Shown piece by piece: positions 1-8,864 of a stretch of DNA of 64,000 nucleotides. Origin of the DNA: Lachnospiraceae bacterium. Its GTDB lineage: Bacteria; Bacillota; Clostridia; Lachnospirales; Lachnospiraceae. The first letter of the stretch is position 1. Each line of letters starts with the position of its first letter. Position numbers and translations under genes: made by a program. The stretch covers positions 62,001-126,000 of the forward strand of contig SVEQ01000004.1 of assembly GCA_015057325.1 (NCBI GenBank), in the 5' to 3' direction. The notes beneath the pieces were generated by a model. It did no database searches and was not told the DNA's origin. It saw only the letters and a list, made by a program, of their open reading frames with translations.

Positions 1-3000
1 ATAACAGCGATCATTCGCTTCCAATCGATTATGAAGAGGTTACCGTTGCAAGACGTGTATATCGTTCGGGTGAAAGTGAATACCTTATAAATGGTACCGT
101 TAGCCGATTAAAAGATGTTAACGCACTTTTCTTTGATACAGGTATCGGTAAAGAGGGATATTCTATAATCGGACAGGGTCAGGTTGAACGTATTCTTTCG
201 GGAAAACCGGAAGAGAGACGTGAACTTTTTGACGAGGCTGCCGGAATTGTTAAATACAAAAAGAATAAATTAGCGACTGAAAAATCTCTTGCTGCTGAAA
301 GAGAGAATTTAAGTCGTGTTAATGATATTTTGTCAGAGCTTGAGAAGCAGGTAGGACCATTAGAGAAGCAGTCTGAGGTTGCTAAGAAATACCTGCTTTA
401 CAAAGAAGAACTTAAGCGTTTTGATGTTAATGTTTTCCTTATGGAGAATGAGAAGATTGAGCAGACACTCAAAGAGAATGAGGAGAAACTCAAAATTATC
501 AATGATGACAGCGAAAGACTTCAGAAGGAATTTGAAGAGACAAAGAATGAATATGAGAGAATAGAAACTGTTCTTGAACAGTGCAATTCTTCAATTGATT
601 CAAACAGAAACAGAATACATGAGTTAAAGCTTTCCAAAGAGCATAACGAGGGTGAGGTTAACGTACTTAACCAGCAGATTTCCAATGCCAAGTCCTCTGA
701 CGTACATATGAGTGAACAGATTGACAGAATTAATCAGTCACTCAAGGCTTTTGATGAGGAAAAGGCTGGATTTCAGGAGAAGAAGGCAGAACTTGATGAG
801 AAAATGGATTCTGCTGATGATGTTGTAGAAGAAGCAAGAGAAGTTAGTGAAGGTATTGAGGAAGAGATTACAAACCTTCAGGAAGAAATAGAAAAGAGCA
901 AGGCAGATATTATTGAATATATGAACGGCGAGTCTAACTTAAAGGCTAAGGTTGGCCGTTATGATGCTATGCTTGAAAATATAAGTTATCGTAAAACACA
1001 GTTAAATCAGCGTTTCCTTCAGTTTAAATCTGACGAGATGAAGGACAAGGAAGAGTATGACAAGCATAACGAAACGCTTGAAAATATTGAGAAAGAAGTA
1101 TCAGTACTTCACGAACGTTTAGACATTGTTGATGCTGAACTTGATAAGAGTACGATTGAGACCGCCAACAATAAGCAGAGACTTTTTGATGCCAACAATG
1201 AATATGCATCGGTTAAGTCAAAGGCAGAAGCTCTTCGTAACATTACAGAGCGTTACGATGGATACGGCAACTCGATTAAGCGTGTAATGGAGCAAAAGAG
1301 CAGTAATCCGGGAATTGTCGGTGTTGTTGCGGATATTATTCAGGTTAACAAAGAGTACGAGATTGCAGTAGAAACCGCACTTGGCGGAAGCATTCAGAAC
1401 ATTGTCACAGACAATGAAACTACAGCTAAGAAGCTTATTAATTACTTGAAGAAGAATCGTTTCGGACGTGCAACATTTCTTCCTCTTACAACAATAGGAG
1501 GCAAGTATAGTGAGTTTAATAACAAGGAGGCATTAAATGAGCCCGGTGTTATAGGACTTGCAAAAGACCTTGTTAAAGTACATGACAAGTATACTTCCGT
1601 TACGAATCATTTACTTGGAAGAATTGTTGTTGTAGATACCATTGATCATGCGATTGCGGTTAATAAGAAATATCATCAGTCACTTCGTATCGTTACCAAA
1701 GAGGGTGAGTTGTTAACTCCCGGTGGCGCGATGACAGGTGGTGCTTTCAAGAACTCTTCAAATCTTTTAGGTCGTAAGCGTGAGCTTGATGAATTGTCAA
1801 AACAGCTTTCGGAGCTTAGCAACGAGATTGCCAATGCGACAAAAGAGGAAGAACAGCTTCGCACGAAACGTGATGAATTAAAATCTGAGAAAGAGGATAT
1901 CAACTTAAAACTTCAGGAGTTATATCTTTCTAAAAATACAGTTACTCTTAATATCGAACAGGTTTCTAAAAATCTTGCAGAAACAGCCAATGCGTATGCT
2001 TCGGTTAACAAGGAGAGCAAGGAATTAGAGGCTCAGATTGAAGAGATTAACAACAATAAGAATGAACTTTACGAAAATCACAAGCAGGCTGAAACTGCCA
2101 AGAAAGCACTTGAAGAAAGAATCGAAGTGTTAGAGGAGCAGGTGGTATCTAAACGTGAGGAGTTAAAGACTGCTAACGAGAAGGTTTCACAGCTTATGCT
2201 TGAGTTTAATACAATGAAGCAGCAGGATGATTTCCTTATTGAGAATTTGAGAAGAATTCGTGCTGAAGAGAACAAACTCAAGGATGAAATGGAAGTTTAC
2301 CGTTCGCAGATGAGCAATTCCGGTAAGGCAATCGAGGAATTGGTTTCTAAGATTAATGGATTTAAGAAAGTGATTGATGAGGAAACCAAGGAAATTACAT
2401 CTCTTGAAGAAGCTCTTAACAAAGATATTTCCGATAAAGAAGAACTTAATGCTAAACACAAAGAGTTCTTTACTAAGCGTGAACAGTTAAATGAGGATAT
2501 AACAAAACTTGATAAATCAGCATTTAAACTTAATGCATCTGTAGAAAAGATAAACGAGCAGGCTGACAACTTAAGCAAGTATATGTGGGAAGAGTATGAA
2601 CTTACATATCAGTCTGCAGTTGAACTTAAAGATGAGGCGCTTAATGACCTTGCTTCGTTAAAGCAGGAGGTTTCTGCTGTTAAGGCTAAGATTAAGTCGC
2701 TTGGTGATGTTAATGTAAATGCTATAGAAGATTATAAGGTTGTTTCCGAGAGGTATGAGTTCTTGAAGGGACAGCATGACGATATTGTGAAAGCAGAAAC
2801 CAATCTCTTGCAGATTATCGAGGAATTAGATACTGCAATGCGTACTCAGTTCGAGGAGAAGTTCAAAGAGATTCAGGTTATGTTTGACAAAGTATTCAGA
2901 GAACTTTTCGGAGGCGGAAAAGCAACGCTTGAACTTGTTGATAATGAAGATATATTAGAGGCAGGTATAAGAATTATTGCTCAGCCACCCGGAAAGAAAC

Positions 3001-3311
3001 TTCAGAATATGATGCAGTTATCCGGTGGTGAGAAGTCGCTTTCGGCAATTGCACTTTTGTTTGCAATTCAAAGTCTTAAGCCGTCACCATTCTGTCTTCT
3101 TGATGAGATTGAGGCCGCACTTGATGATTCGAATGTAACAAGATATGCGAAGTATCTTAATAAACTTACAAAGGATACACAGTTCATTGTTATCACTCAT
3201 AGAAAGGGTACTATGGAAGCTGCTGATGTTCTCTACGGTATAACCATGCAGGAGAAAGGTGTATCAACTCTTGTATCGGTTAATCTAATTGAGAATGAGT
3301 TGGATGATTAA
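1..3311 (+). CDS. smc: Chromosome segregation ATPase SMC, 5'-truncated by window edge
   Basis: SMC forms the long coiled-coil dimer that, with ScpA and ScpB, loads on DNA near the origin and keeps sister chromosomes apart. The open frame is already running at base 3, with no stop before the first ATG at 330, so the gene begins outside the window. About 1102 residues are present against a usual ~1190, so roughly the first 85, including Walker A, are missing. Visible parts are the N-terminal head segment with GQGQVERIL, two long coiled coils, a hinge around bases 1300-1750 (VGVVADII, GAMTGG), and the C-terminal head with signature LSGGEKSLSAIA and Walker B FCLLDEIEAALDD. The next gene follows after a short gap with no terminator. 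Confidence 0.97.
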   Translation, partial: NSDHSLPIDYEEVTVARRVYRSGESEYLINGTVSRLKDVNALFFDTGIGKEGYSIIGQGQVERILSGKPEERRELFDEAAGIVKYKKNKLATEKSLAAERENLSRVNDILSELEKQVGPLEKQSEVAKKYLLYKEELKRFDVNVFLMENEKIEQTLKENEEKLKIINDDSERLQKEFEETKNEYERIETVLEQCNSSIDSNRNRIHELKLSKEHNEGEVNVLNQQISNAKSSDVHMSEQIDRINQSLKAFDEEKAGFQEKKAELDEKMDSADDVVEEAREVSEGIEEEITNLQEEIEKSKADIIEYMNGESNLKAKVGRYDAMLENISYRKTQLNQRFLQFKSDEMKDKEEYDKHNETLENIEKEVSVLHERLDIVDAELDKSTIETANNKQRLFDANNEYASVKSKAEALRNITERYDGYGNSIKRVMEQKSSNPGIVGVVADIIQVNKEYEIAVETALGGSIQNIVTDNETTAKKLINYLKKNRFGRATFLPLTTIGGKYSEFNNKEALNEPGVIGLAKDLVKVHDKYTSVTNHLLGRIVVVDTIDHAIAVNKKYHQSLRIVTKEGELLTPGGAMTGGAFKNSSNLLGRKRELDELSKQLSELSNEIANATKEEEQLRTKRDELKSEKEDINLKLQELYLSKNTVTLNIEQVSKNLAETANAYASVNKESKELEAQIEEINNNKNELYENHKQAETAKKALEERIEVLEEQVVSKREELKTANEKVSQLMLEFNTMKQQDDFLIENLRRIRAEENKLKDEMEVYRSQMSNSGKAIEELVSKINGFKKVIDEETKEITSLEEALNKDISDKEELNAKHKEFFTKREQLNEDITKLDKSAFKLNASVEKINEQADNLSKYMWEEYELTYQSAVELKDEALNDLASLKQEVSAVKAKIKSLGDVNVNAIEDYKVVSERYEFLKGQHDDIVKAETNLLQIIEELDTAMRTQFEEKFKEIQVMFDKVFRELFGGGKATLELVDNEDILEAGIRIIAQPPGKKLQNMMQLSGGEKSLSAIALLFAIQSLKPSPFCLLDEIEAALDDSNVTRYAKYLNKLTKDTQFIVITHRKGTMEAADVLYGITMQEKGVSTLVSVNLIENELDD

Positions 3312-3339
3312 TGTAATGTAAGACTTGGGGGAATGGGTT

Positions 3340-4713
3340 ATGGTTCCATATACAACGGAATGTATTATAGCATTATATACTTTCTATGCTGTATTTTTTG
3401 TTTTTATTAGTGTTAAGTGTTTTTTTGAAAAAATTAGTATTCCTAAAATTATAATTACATTTTTATTATCACCTGTGACCGGATATCTTTTTTCGTTGGT
3501 AATATTTATTGATGAAGATATTGTTGGGAGTGATGACATTAACGTACTTACAAGAAATGCCTTGGTGCTTATAGCAGGACAGTTAGTGGTTTATGCTATA
3601 TTGATGTTTCTGTATGTGAAGTTGATGAAGGCAAAGAATACATCGTTATCAATTTTTGTATATATGAGTTCGATTACTATTGTTCCGGGTATGTTCTATA
3701 TTCTTTCAATGTACTCGTATATTCCGTTCGTGTTATATTTTTTGCTTGCGCCGTTATTTTATCAATTGGTTATCAAACAAATTGCTGAACTTTCGAAAAC
3801 AAAACAGATAACGGATCTTCGTTTGTTTATTATACTTCCTGCTATGACAGGTGTATTTAACATAATCATGTATTCGGTATACTTTTTTACATTACAGATT
3901 GTTGATTCCGGACAACTGCTTGAGGCAATACAGGATTTCAAGGAAGAGACAGGTATTTTGTTAAAAGACAGTATGCCTATTTTCTTAGTGTTAATTAAGT
4001 ACATTACACGTTCTTATGCAGTGTTTGTTTATCCTTCAATATTTGTTTCCCTAGTGCTTATTATTGCTTTTCATGTAATTGTCAAAAACGTAAAATATAC
4101 GAACGAACTTGTCAAAGCAAGAGATGAGATTAAGGTGCTTTCTGTTGAAGTCATGGAAGCACTTGCTCACACAATTGATGCGAAGGATGAGTATACAAGG
4201 GGTCATTCCATCAGAGTGGCACGTTATGCAAGAATGATTGCAGAGAGAATGGGACTTTCTGAGGAACAATGCGAGAACATATATTACAGAGGGTTGTTGC
4301 ATGATATAGGTAAGATAGGTGTCCCTAACGAAATAATCAATAAACCGAGTAAACTTACAGATGCTGAATATGATGTGATTAAGACACATCCGATTACCGG
4401 TTTTGATATATTGGCAGAGATTAAGAGTCGTCCTGACCTTTCAACCGGAGCAAGATGGCATCATGAAAGATTTGATGGAACGGGATATCCTGATCACAAA
4501 TCAGGTGATGATATTCCGATAGAAGCCAGAATAATTGCCGTTGCCGACAGTTATGATGCGATGACGTCTAACCGAAGCTACAGAGGTTATATGTCCCAGG
4601 AAAAGGTTCGCAGTGAACTTGAGAAGAATATAGGAACTCAGTTTGATGAGAAAGTTGCAAGATGCATGATTTCCATTATTGATGAAGATAAGGACTACAC
4701 TATGCATGAGTGA
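3340..4713 (+). CDS. Membrane-anchored HD-GYP domain protein (putative c-di-GMP phosphodiesterase)
   Basis: HD-GYP proteins hydrolyse cyclic di-GMP (to pGpG or GMP) or act as its sensors. The first ~255 residues are several hydrophobic membrane spans with no extracellular domain I recognise. The cytoplasmic HD-GYP domain follows, with HDIGKIG near residues 320-326 and the HHERFDGTGYP block ending near 382, so the catalytic and GYP motifs look intact. A TTG at 3325 would give a longer frame, but GGGGGA at 3327-3332 is an SD correctly spaced for ATG 3340, which I chose. The gene is inserted between smc and ftsY and ends at a strong terminator. Family assignment is secure; activity and signal are inferred. 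Confidence 0.9.
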   Translation: MVPYTTECIIALYTFYAVFFVFISVKCFFEKISIPKIIITFLLSPVTGYLFSLVIFIDEDIVGSDDINVLTRNALVLIAGQLVVYAILMFLYVKLMKAKNTSLSIFVYMSSITIVPGMFYILSMYSYIPFVLYFLLAPLFYQLVIKQIAELSKTKQITDLRLFIILPAMTGVFNIIMYSVYFFTLQIVDSGQLLEAIQDFKEETGILLKDSMPIFLVLIKYITRSYAVFVYPSIFVSLVLIIAFHVIVKNVKYTNELVKARDEIKVLSVEVMEALAHTIDAKDEYTRGHSIRVARYARMIAERMGLSEEQCENIYYRGLLHDIGKIGVPNEIINKPSKLTDAEYDVIKTHPITGFDILAEIKSRPDLSTGARWHHERFDGTGYPDHKSGDDIPIEARIIAVADSYDAMTSNRSYRGYMSQEKVRSELEKNIGTQFDEKVARCMISIIDEDKDYTMHE

Positions 4714-4724
4714 TTTGCGTTAAG

Positions 4725-4763
4725 AGACTACCGTTTGGTGATTACGAACGGTAGTCTTTATTT
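4725..4763 (+). terminator. Rho-independent terminator after the HD-GYP gene
   Basis: An 11-bp perfect stem (AGACTACCGTT at 4725-4735 with its complement at 4747-4757), an 11-nt loop and a T-rich tail. It starts 11 bases after the stop codon and ends the smc/HD-GYP transcript. Confidence 0.85.
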
Positions 4764-4801
4764 AATATAGCAAAAATAGTGTATCAAAACTGATTTAATT
4801 G

Positions 4802-4810
4802 TGATATAAT
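4802..4810 (+). promoter_or_regulatory. Extended -10 promoter of ftsY
   Basis: TGATATAAT is a consensus -10 box with the upstream TG extension. No good -35 hexamer is visible, as is common with extended -10 promoters. It lies between the preceding terminator and the ftsY SD (AAGGGG near 4838-4843), so ftsY appears to have its own transcription start. Confidence 0.6.
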
Positions 4811-4852
4811 GTTGCAAGCGATTTTTAATATATATAAAAGGGGTAATTTATA

Positions 4853-6283
4853 ATGAATAATGATGATAAGACGACAATAAGAACAGCCGCGATAATAGGT
4901 GGAGTTATTGGAGCAATATTGCTTGGTTTGATGATTAAGATAGACGGCACGACAAAGGGAACTGTTATTGGTGTTGGTTGTCTTTTGATATGTGGTATTG
5001 TTGGAATTATTATAGGTTCTATATTGGAAAACAAGAAATTAAAAGAAAATACAGAAGAAGATGAAGAACAACAGGTAGAAACAACGGAAGAAGTCAATGA
5101 TGTTAATGAAGAGCCTGAAAAGGCAGAGAAAATAGATACTATACAAGAGTCTGAAAAGAAAGATGAAGTATTAGAAGAAAATCAAAAAGTAGAAGAGGCT
5201 GAAGTTAGTGAAGAAGTTGAAGAACAGCCCGAAGAAGAATCTGAAGAAACAGAAACAACCAAAGAGGTTGAAGAAGTAGCCAAGAAGGAAGAAGTTACCG
5301 AGCAAGAAGAAGTTAATGAGAAACCGGAAGGCGGTTTTTTCTCACGTCTTGTATCCGGACTTACCAAGACAAGAAACAGTATCAATGAAAGCTTCAATAA
5401 TCTTTTCTCAGGATTTTCAGAGATTGATGATGATTTCTATGATGAACTTGAGGAGACACTTATTACTGCTGACTTAGGACTTGACACAACCGAGAAGATA
5501 ATAGATGAGCTTAAAGATCTTGTTAAGAAGAATCATATCAAAGAAGTTGAAGAATGCAGAGAACTTGTTATTAACCTTATCAAGAGCCAGATGTTTGTCG
5601 AAGACGAGGCGTATGATTTTGAGGATAAGAAGACAGTTATGCTTATCATTGGTGTTAATGGTGTAGGAAAAACAACATCAATCGGTAAGCTTGCTGCTCA
5701 ATACAAAGGCAGAGGTAAGAAGGTTATGATGTGTGCTGCTGATACCTTCCGCGCGGCTGCAATTGACCAGCTTAAGACATGGTCTAATCGTGCAGGAGTT
5801 GAGATTATTGCACAGGATGAAGGTTCAGATCCCGCTGCTGTAACATTTGATGCTGTCAAAGCCGCTGCAGCAAGAGATGTTGATATTCTTCTTGTTGATA
5901 CTGCCGGACGACTTCATAACAAAAAGAACCTCATGGATGAGCTTGCGAAGATGAAGAGAATAATCGAGAAGGAATACTCGGATGCACATCTTGAAACGCT
6001 TATAGTTCTTGATGGTTCAACAGGTCAGAATGCATTAGAACAGGCAAGACAGTTCTCAAATGTAACACAGATTGATGGAATAATCATTACAAAGCTTGAC
6101 GGTACAGCGAAGGGTGGAATTGCAATAGCCATTCAGTCGGAGTTAAATGTTCCTGTTAAGTATATTGGTGTTGGTGAGCATATAGAAGATTTACAGAAAT
6201 TTGATCCGGATAGCTACGTGAATGCACTTTTTGCTGATATGGATACAAGATCTGATATTGAGATTCTTATGCCGGAAGAATAA
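4853..6283 (+). CDS. ftsY: Signal recognition particle receptor FtsY with hydrophobic, acidic N-terminal extension
   Basis: FtsY is the SRP receptor GTPase that hands ribosome-nascent chain complexes to the Sec translocon. The C-terminal NG domain (about residue 160 on) is complete: four-helix N domain, G1 loop [10 protein letters not shown] near residue 268, DTAGRLHNK near 350 and [10 protein letters not shown] near 413. Unusually, residues ~10-57 contain two strongly hydrophobic segments separated by a short polar turn, followed by ~95 residues dominated by Glu. FtsY proteins commonly have an acidic region and amphipathic membrane-targeting helices; two apparent transmembrane helices are less usual and suggest permanent membrane anchoring. 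An extended -10 promoter and SD precede the ATG. Confidence 0.95.
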   Translation: MNNDDKTTIRTAAIIGGVIGAILLGLMIKIDGTTKGTVIGVGCLLICGIVGIIIGSILENKKLKENTEEDEEQQVETTEEVNDVNEEPEKAEKIDTIQESEKKDEVLEENQKVEEAEVSEEVEEQPEEESEETETTKEVEEVAKKEEVTEQEEVNEKPEGGFFSRLVSGLTKTRNSINESFNNLFSGFSEIDDDFYDELEETLITADLGLDTTEKIIDELKDLVKKNHIKEVEECRELVINLIKSQMFVEDEAYDFEDKKTVMLIIGVNGVGKTTSIGKLAAQYKGRGKKVMMCAADTFRAAAIDQLKTWSNRAGVEIIAQDEGSDPAAVTFDAVKAAAARDVDILLVDTAGRLHNKKNLMDELAKMKRIIEKEYSDAHLETLIVLDGSTGQNALEQARQFSNVTQIDGIIITKLDGTAKGGIAIAIQSELNVPVKYIGVGEHIEDLQKFDPDSYVNALFADMDTRSDIEILMPEE

Positions 6284-6326
6284 GAAAAATATGACGAATA
6301 TTTGAAATAGTATGGAGGAATTGATA

Positions 6327-7544
6327 ATGCTTACAATGGACAAGTTTGAGGAAGCATATAACACAGTACAGAAAGTTGTTAATCCTACAAAACTTATTTA
6401 CAGTGAATATTTCAGCGAGCTTTCAGGTAACAAAGTATATTTTAAACCCGAGAATCTTCAGGTTACAGGTGCCTACAAGATTAGGGGTGCATATTATAAG
6501 ATTTCCACACTTTCTGACGAAGAGAGAAGTAAGGGACTTATAACCGCTTCAGCAGGAAATCATGCTCAGGGTGTTGCCTTTGCAGCAAAAGCATACGGTG
6601 TTAAGGCGACTATCGTAATGCCTACAACTACACCGCTTATCAAGGTTAATCGTACCAAATCTTACGGGGCAGAGGTTATACTTTACGGTGATGTATATGA
6701 TGAGTCCTGCCAGTATGCATTAGAACTTGCTGAGGATAAAGGTCTTACATTTATACATCCGTTTGATGATTTGGATGTTGCCTGTGGACAGGGCTCAATA
6801 GCGATGGAGATAATCAAGGAACTTCCAACGGTTGATTATATTCTTGTGCCAATCGGCGGCGGCGGACTTGCAACAGGTGTTTCAACACTTGCAAAAATGT
6901 TAAATCCAAACATCAAGGTTATCGGTGTTGAGCCTAAGGGTGCGGCATGTATGAAAGAGTCAATTAAAAACGGCAAAGTTACAACACTTCCTGCAGTTGA
7001 TACGATTGCGGACGGTACAGCCGTAAAGACCCCCGGAAGTAACATTTTCCCATATATTCAGGAGAATATTGATGAGATAATAACGGTTGATGACAGTGAG
7101 CTTATTGTTGCTTTCCTTGACATGCTTGAAAATCACAAGATGTTAGTTGAAAACTCAGGTCTTCTTACGGCAGCAGCTGTTAAGAATCTTCCGTTTAATG
7201 ATAAGAAGGTTGTAAGTATTCTAAGCGGTGGTAATATGGATGTTATAACATTTGCATCTGTTGTTCAGCATGGACTTATTGCGCGAAGCAGAATATTTAC
7301 TGTATCAGTTCTTCTTCCGGACAAGCCGGGTGAGCTTAAAAATGTAAGTTCAATTATTGCTGATCTTCAGGGTAATATTATCAAGCTTGAGCATAATCAG
7401 TTCGTTAATCTTAACCGTAACGCTGCAGTTGAGCTTATCATCACTATGGAGGCGTTTGGCCCTGAGCACAAGGATAATATTATGCATGTGCTTGCAGAAA
7501 AAGGCTATCGCCCTGTTGAGAAGAAGCCAAAGAGTATTTATTAA
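6327..7544 (+). CDS. ilvA: Threonine ammonia-lyase (threonine dehydratase), PLP enzyme with C-terminal ACT domain
   Basis: Converts L-threonine to 2-oxobutanoate and ammonia, feeding isoleucine synthesis or threonine catabolism. The PLP lysine is K51 in the TGAYKIRGAYYK motif; the phosphate-binding glycine loop GGGGLATG is near residue 177. The last ~75 residues form one ACT domain, as in the ~400-residue clostridial enzymes. The frame is open from ATG 6312, but GGAGG at 6314-6318 is an ideal SD for ATG 6327, giving 405 residues. It has its own terminator downstream. Whether it is biosynthetic or catabolic cannot be decided from sequence alone; no other ilv genes lie nearby. Confidence 0.92.
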   Translation: MLTMDKFEEAYNTVQKVVNPTKLIYSEYFSELSGNKVYFKPENLQVTGAYKIRGAYYKISTLSDEERSKGLITASAGNHAQGVAFAAKAYGVKATIVMPTTTPLIKVNRTKSYGAEVILYGDVYDESCQYALELAEDKGLTFIHPFDDLDVACGQGSIAMEIIKELPTVDYILVPIGGGGLATGVSTLAKMLNPNIKVIGVEPKGAACMKESIKNGKVTTLPAVDTIADGTAVKTPGSNIFPYIQENIDEIITVDDSELIVAFLDMLENHKMLVENSGLLTAAAVKNLPFNDKKVVSILSGGNMDVITFASVVQHGLIARSRIFTVSVLLPDKPGELKNVSSIIADLQGNIIKLEHNQFVNLNRNAAVELIITMEAFGPEHKDNIMHVLAEKGYRPVEKKPKSIY

Positions 7545-7554
7545 TAAGATTTAT

Positions 7555-7590
7555 AATAACCAACTTCAGTAATGTCGGTGGTTATTTTTT
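7555..7590 (+). terminator. Rho-independent terminator after ilvA
   Basis: AATAACCA at 7555-7562 pairs with TGGTTATT at 7579-7586 and is followed by six Ts (7585-7590). An ATG at 7572 falls inside this hairpin, one reason to start the next gene at 7608 instead. Confidence 0.75.
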
Positions 7591-7607
7591 GGGATAGAGG
7601 ACTTGCA

Positions 7608-8750
7608 ATGGAGAACACATTTATATATCAAGAAAATCAAAAAGGAATATATGTTGCAGTAGATATTGGTACGACATCAATAGGTGTATCCTGTTTCGAC
7701 GTCGAAACCAAAAGTCAATTGGCATCTTTTTCTTTTTCCAACCCGCAAAAGATATACGGTGCGGATGTGATTACAAGAATTAAGAATTGCTTGGATACGC
7801 CGTCGGCTGAAAAGAACATGTCTGACATGATTCTTATCAAATTAAACGAATCACTCAAATGTTATCTGGGAAATAACTATAATAGAATTTCATGTTTGTG
7901 TTATAGTGGCAATACGACTATGCAGCACATATTAAGATGCCTTTCGGTTGAAGGACTTTCCAAAGCACCTTTTACACCTGTATCGTTGGATTACTTTGAA
8001 TGCGAAGTTTCTCATGAGGATAACAAGGCGGTTATAAATGAAGCCGGTAACGTAAGAGAGTTATTCCTTCCCGGCTTTTCGGCATTTGTCGGCGCGGATA
8101 TACTTGCCGGAGTTGAATATCTAGGTATGGGTAAAAGCAATAGATATGACTTGTTAATCGACCTTGGTACAAACGGTGAGTTGGTGCTTCTCAATAATCA
8201 AAAAGGATATGCAACATCAACTGCCTGTGGTCCTGTATTTGATTATGGTATATCCGGAGCTGTTTACGGCAGTGAATGTATCAAAGCTATTGCAATGTGT
8301 ATAAAAAGAGGTCTCATTGACGAGACTGGGCTAATTAAAGAACCGTTCTTTGAAAAAGGAATTGATATATCTGATGATATAACAATTTCTCAGGTACAAC
8401 TTAGACGTTTCCAAATGGCCAAGGCTGCTATATACGCAGGTGTTATAAGTCTTATTAAAAAGGCAGATATAGATTATGATGATATTGAAAATGTGTATAT
8501 ATCAGGTGGACTTGGTTTTTATCTTAATATCAGGGATGCATTTACAGTAAAAATGTTGCCGGAACAATTAAAGGATAAAATAACCGTTTCAGGGAACACA
8601 TCACTTAGCGGTGCAGAAAGGTTCTTGCTTTCTGATGACAAAGACACAATTCTTGCAAATTATGAAAGCATAAGAAGCAGGACGGAATCATTTGAACTTG
8701 CAGATTATGAAAGGTTTGAGGGAATATATATTGATTCTATGAATTTCTGA
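7608..8750 (+). CDS. ASKHA-domain protein (DUF4445/RamA-like C-terminal domain only)
   Basis: The protein has actin/Hsp70-type ATPase motifs: phosphate-1 loop VDIGTTSIGVS near residue 15 and phosphate-2 DLGTNGELVLL, then an adenosine-type motif VYISGGLGF. These match the C-terminal ATPase domain of corrinoid-activating proteins (RamA, AcsV; reductive activators of Co(II) corrinoids). Those proteins normally carry an N-terminal 2Fe-2S ferredoxin domain; this 380-residue protein starts directly at the ATPase part and lacks it. The start is ATG 7608, with AGAGG eight bases upstream. No corrinoid methyltransferase lies nearby, so the partner is unknown. The family is fairly certain; a role in corrinoid activation is inference. 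Confidence 0.75.
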   Translation: MENTFIYQENQKGIYVAVDIGTTSIGVSCFDVETKSQLASFSFSNPQKIYGADVITRIKNCLDTPSAEKNMSDMILIKLNESLKCYLGNNYNRISCLCYSGNTTMQHILRCLSVEGLSKAPFTPVSLDYFECEVSHEDNKAVINEAGNVRELFLPGFSAFVGADILAGVEYLGMGKSNRYDLLIDLGTNGELVLLNNQKGYATSTACGPVFDYGISGAVYGSECIKAIAMCIKRGLIDETGLIKEPFFEKGIDISDDITISQVQLRRFQMAKAAIYAGVISLIKKADIDYDDIENVYISGGLGFYLNIRDAFTVKMLPEQLKDKITVSGNTSLSGAERFLLSDDKDTILANYESIRSRTESFELADYERFEGIYIDSMNF

Positions 8751-8760
8751 TATATATGTA

Positions 8761-8790
8761 TTGAAACCACAATACAATATATGGTATAAT
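8761..8790 (+). promoter_or_regulatory. Promoter of walJ
   Basis: TTGAAA (8761-8766), an 18-bp spacer and TATAAT (8785-8790) with a TG extension. The 17-nt stretch ATATGGTATAATAAATA at 8779-8795 is repeated exactly at 27505-27521 before the alarmone synthetase gene. A terminator-like hairpin starts at the very next base. Confidence 0.7.
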
Positions 8791-8840
8791 AAATAGGTTT
8801 TAGGGACATTATGTGCCGTCCCGACAAACCTATTTTTTCT
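8791..8840 (+). terminator. Terminator hairpin abutting the walJ promoter
   Basis: AAATAGGTTT at 8791-8800 pairs with AAACCTATTT at 8826-8835, with a nested GGGAC/GTCCC stem (8803-8807/8818-8822), followed by a T-rich tract broken by one C. It can terminate transcripts from the ASKHA gene. A transcript begun at the promoter just upstream would start inside the left arm and form a weaker hairpin; alternatively it is a leader attenuator. Confidence 0.7.
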
Positions 8841-8864
8841 TTTTATGAAGGGATTATTATACCA

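Noticed and set aside
7572-7607. ATG 7572 as start of the ASKHA gene
   Set aside because: It lies inside the ilvA terminator and has no SD; ATG 7608 has AGAGG at good spacing and gives the natural N-terminus.
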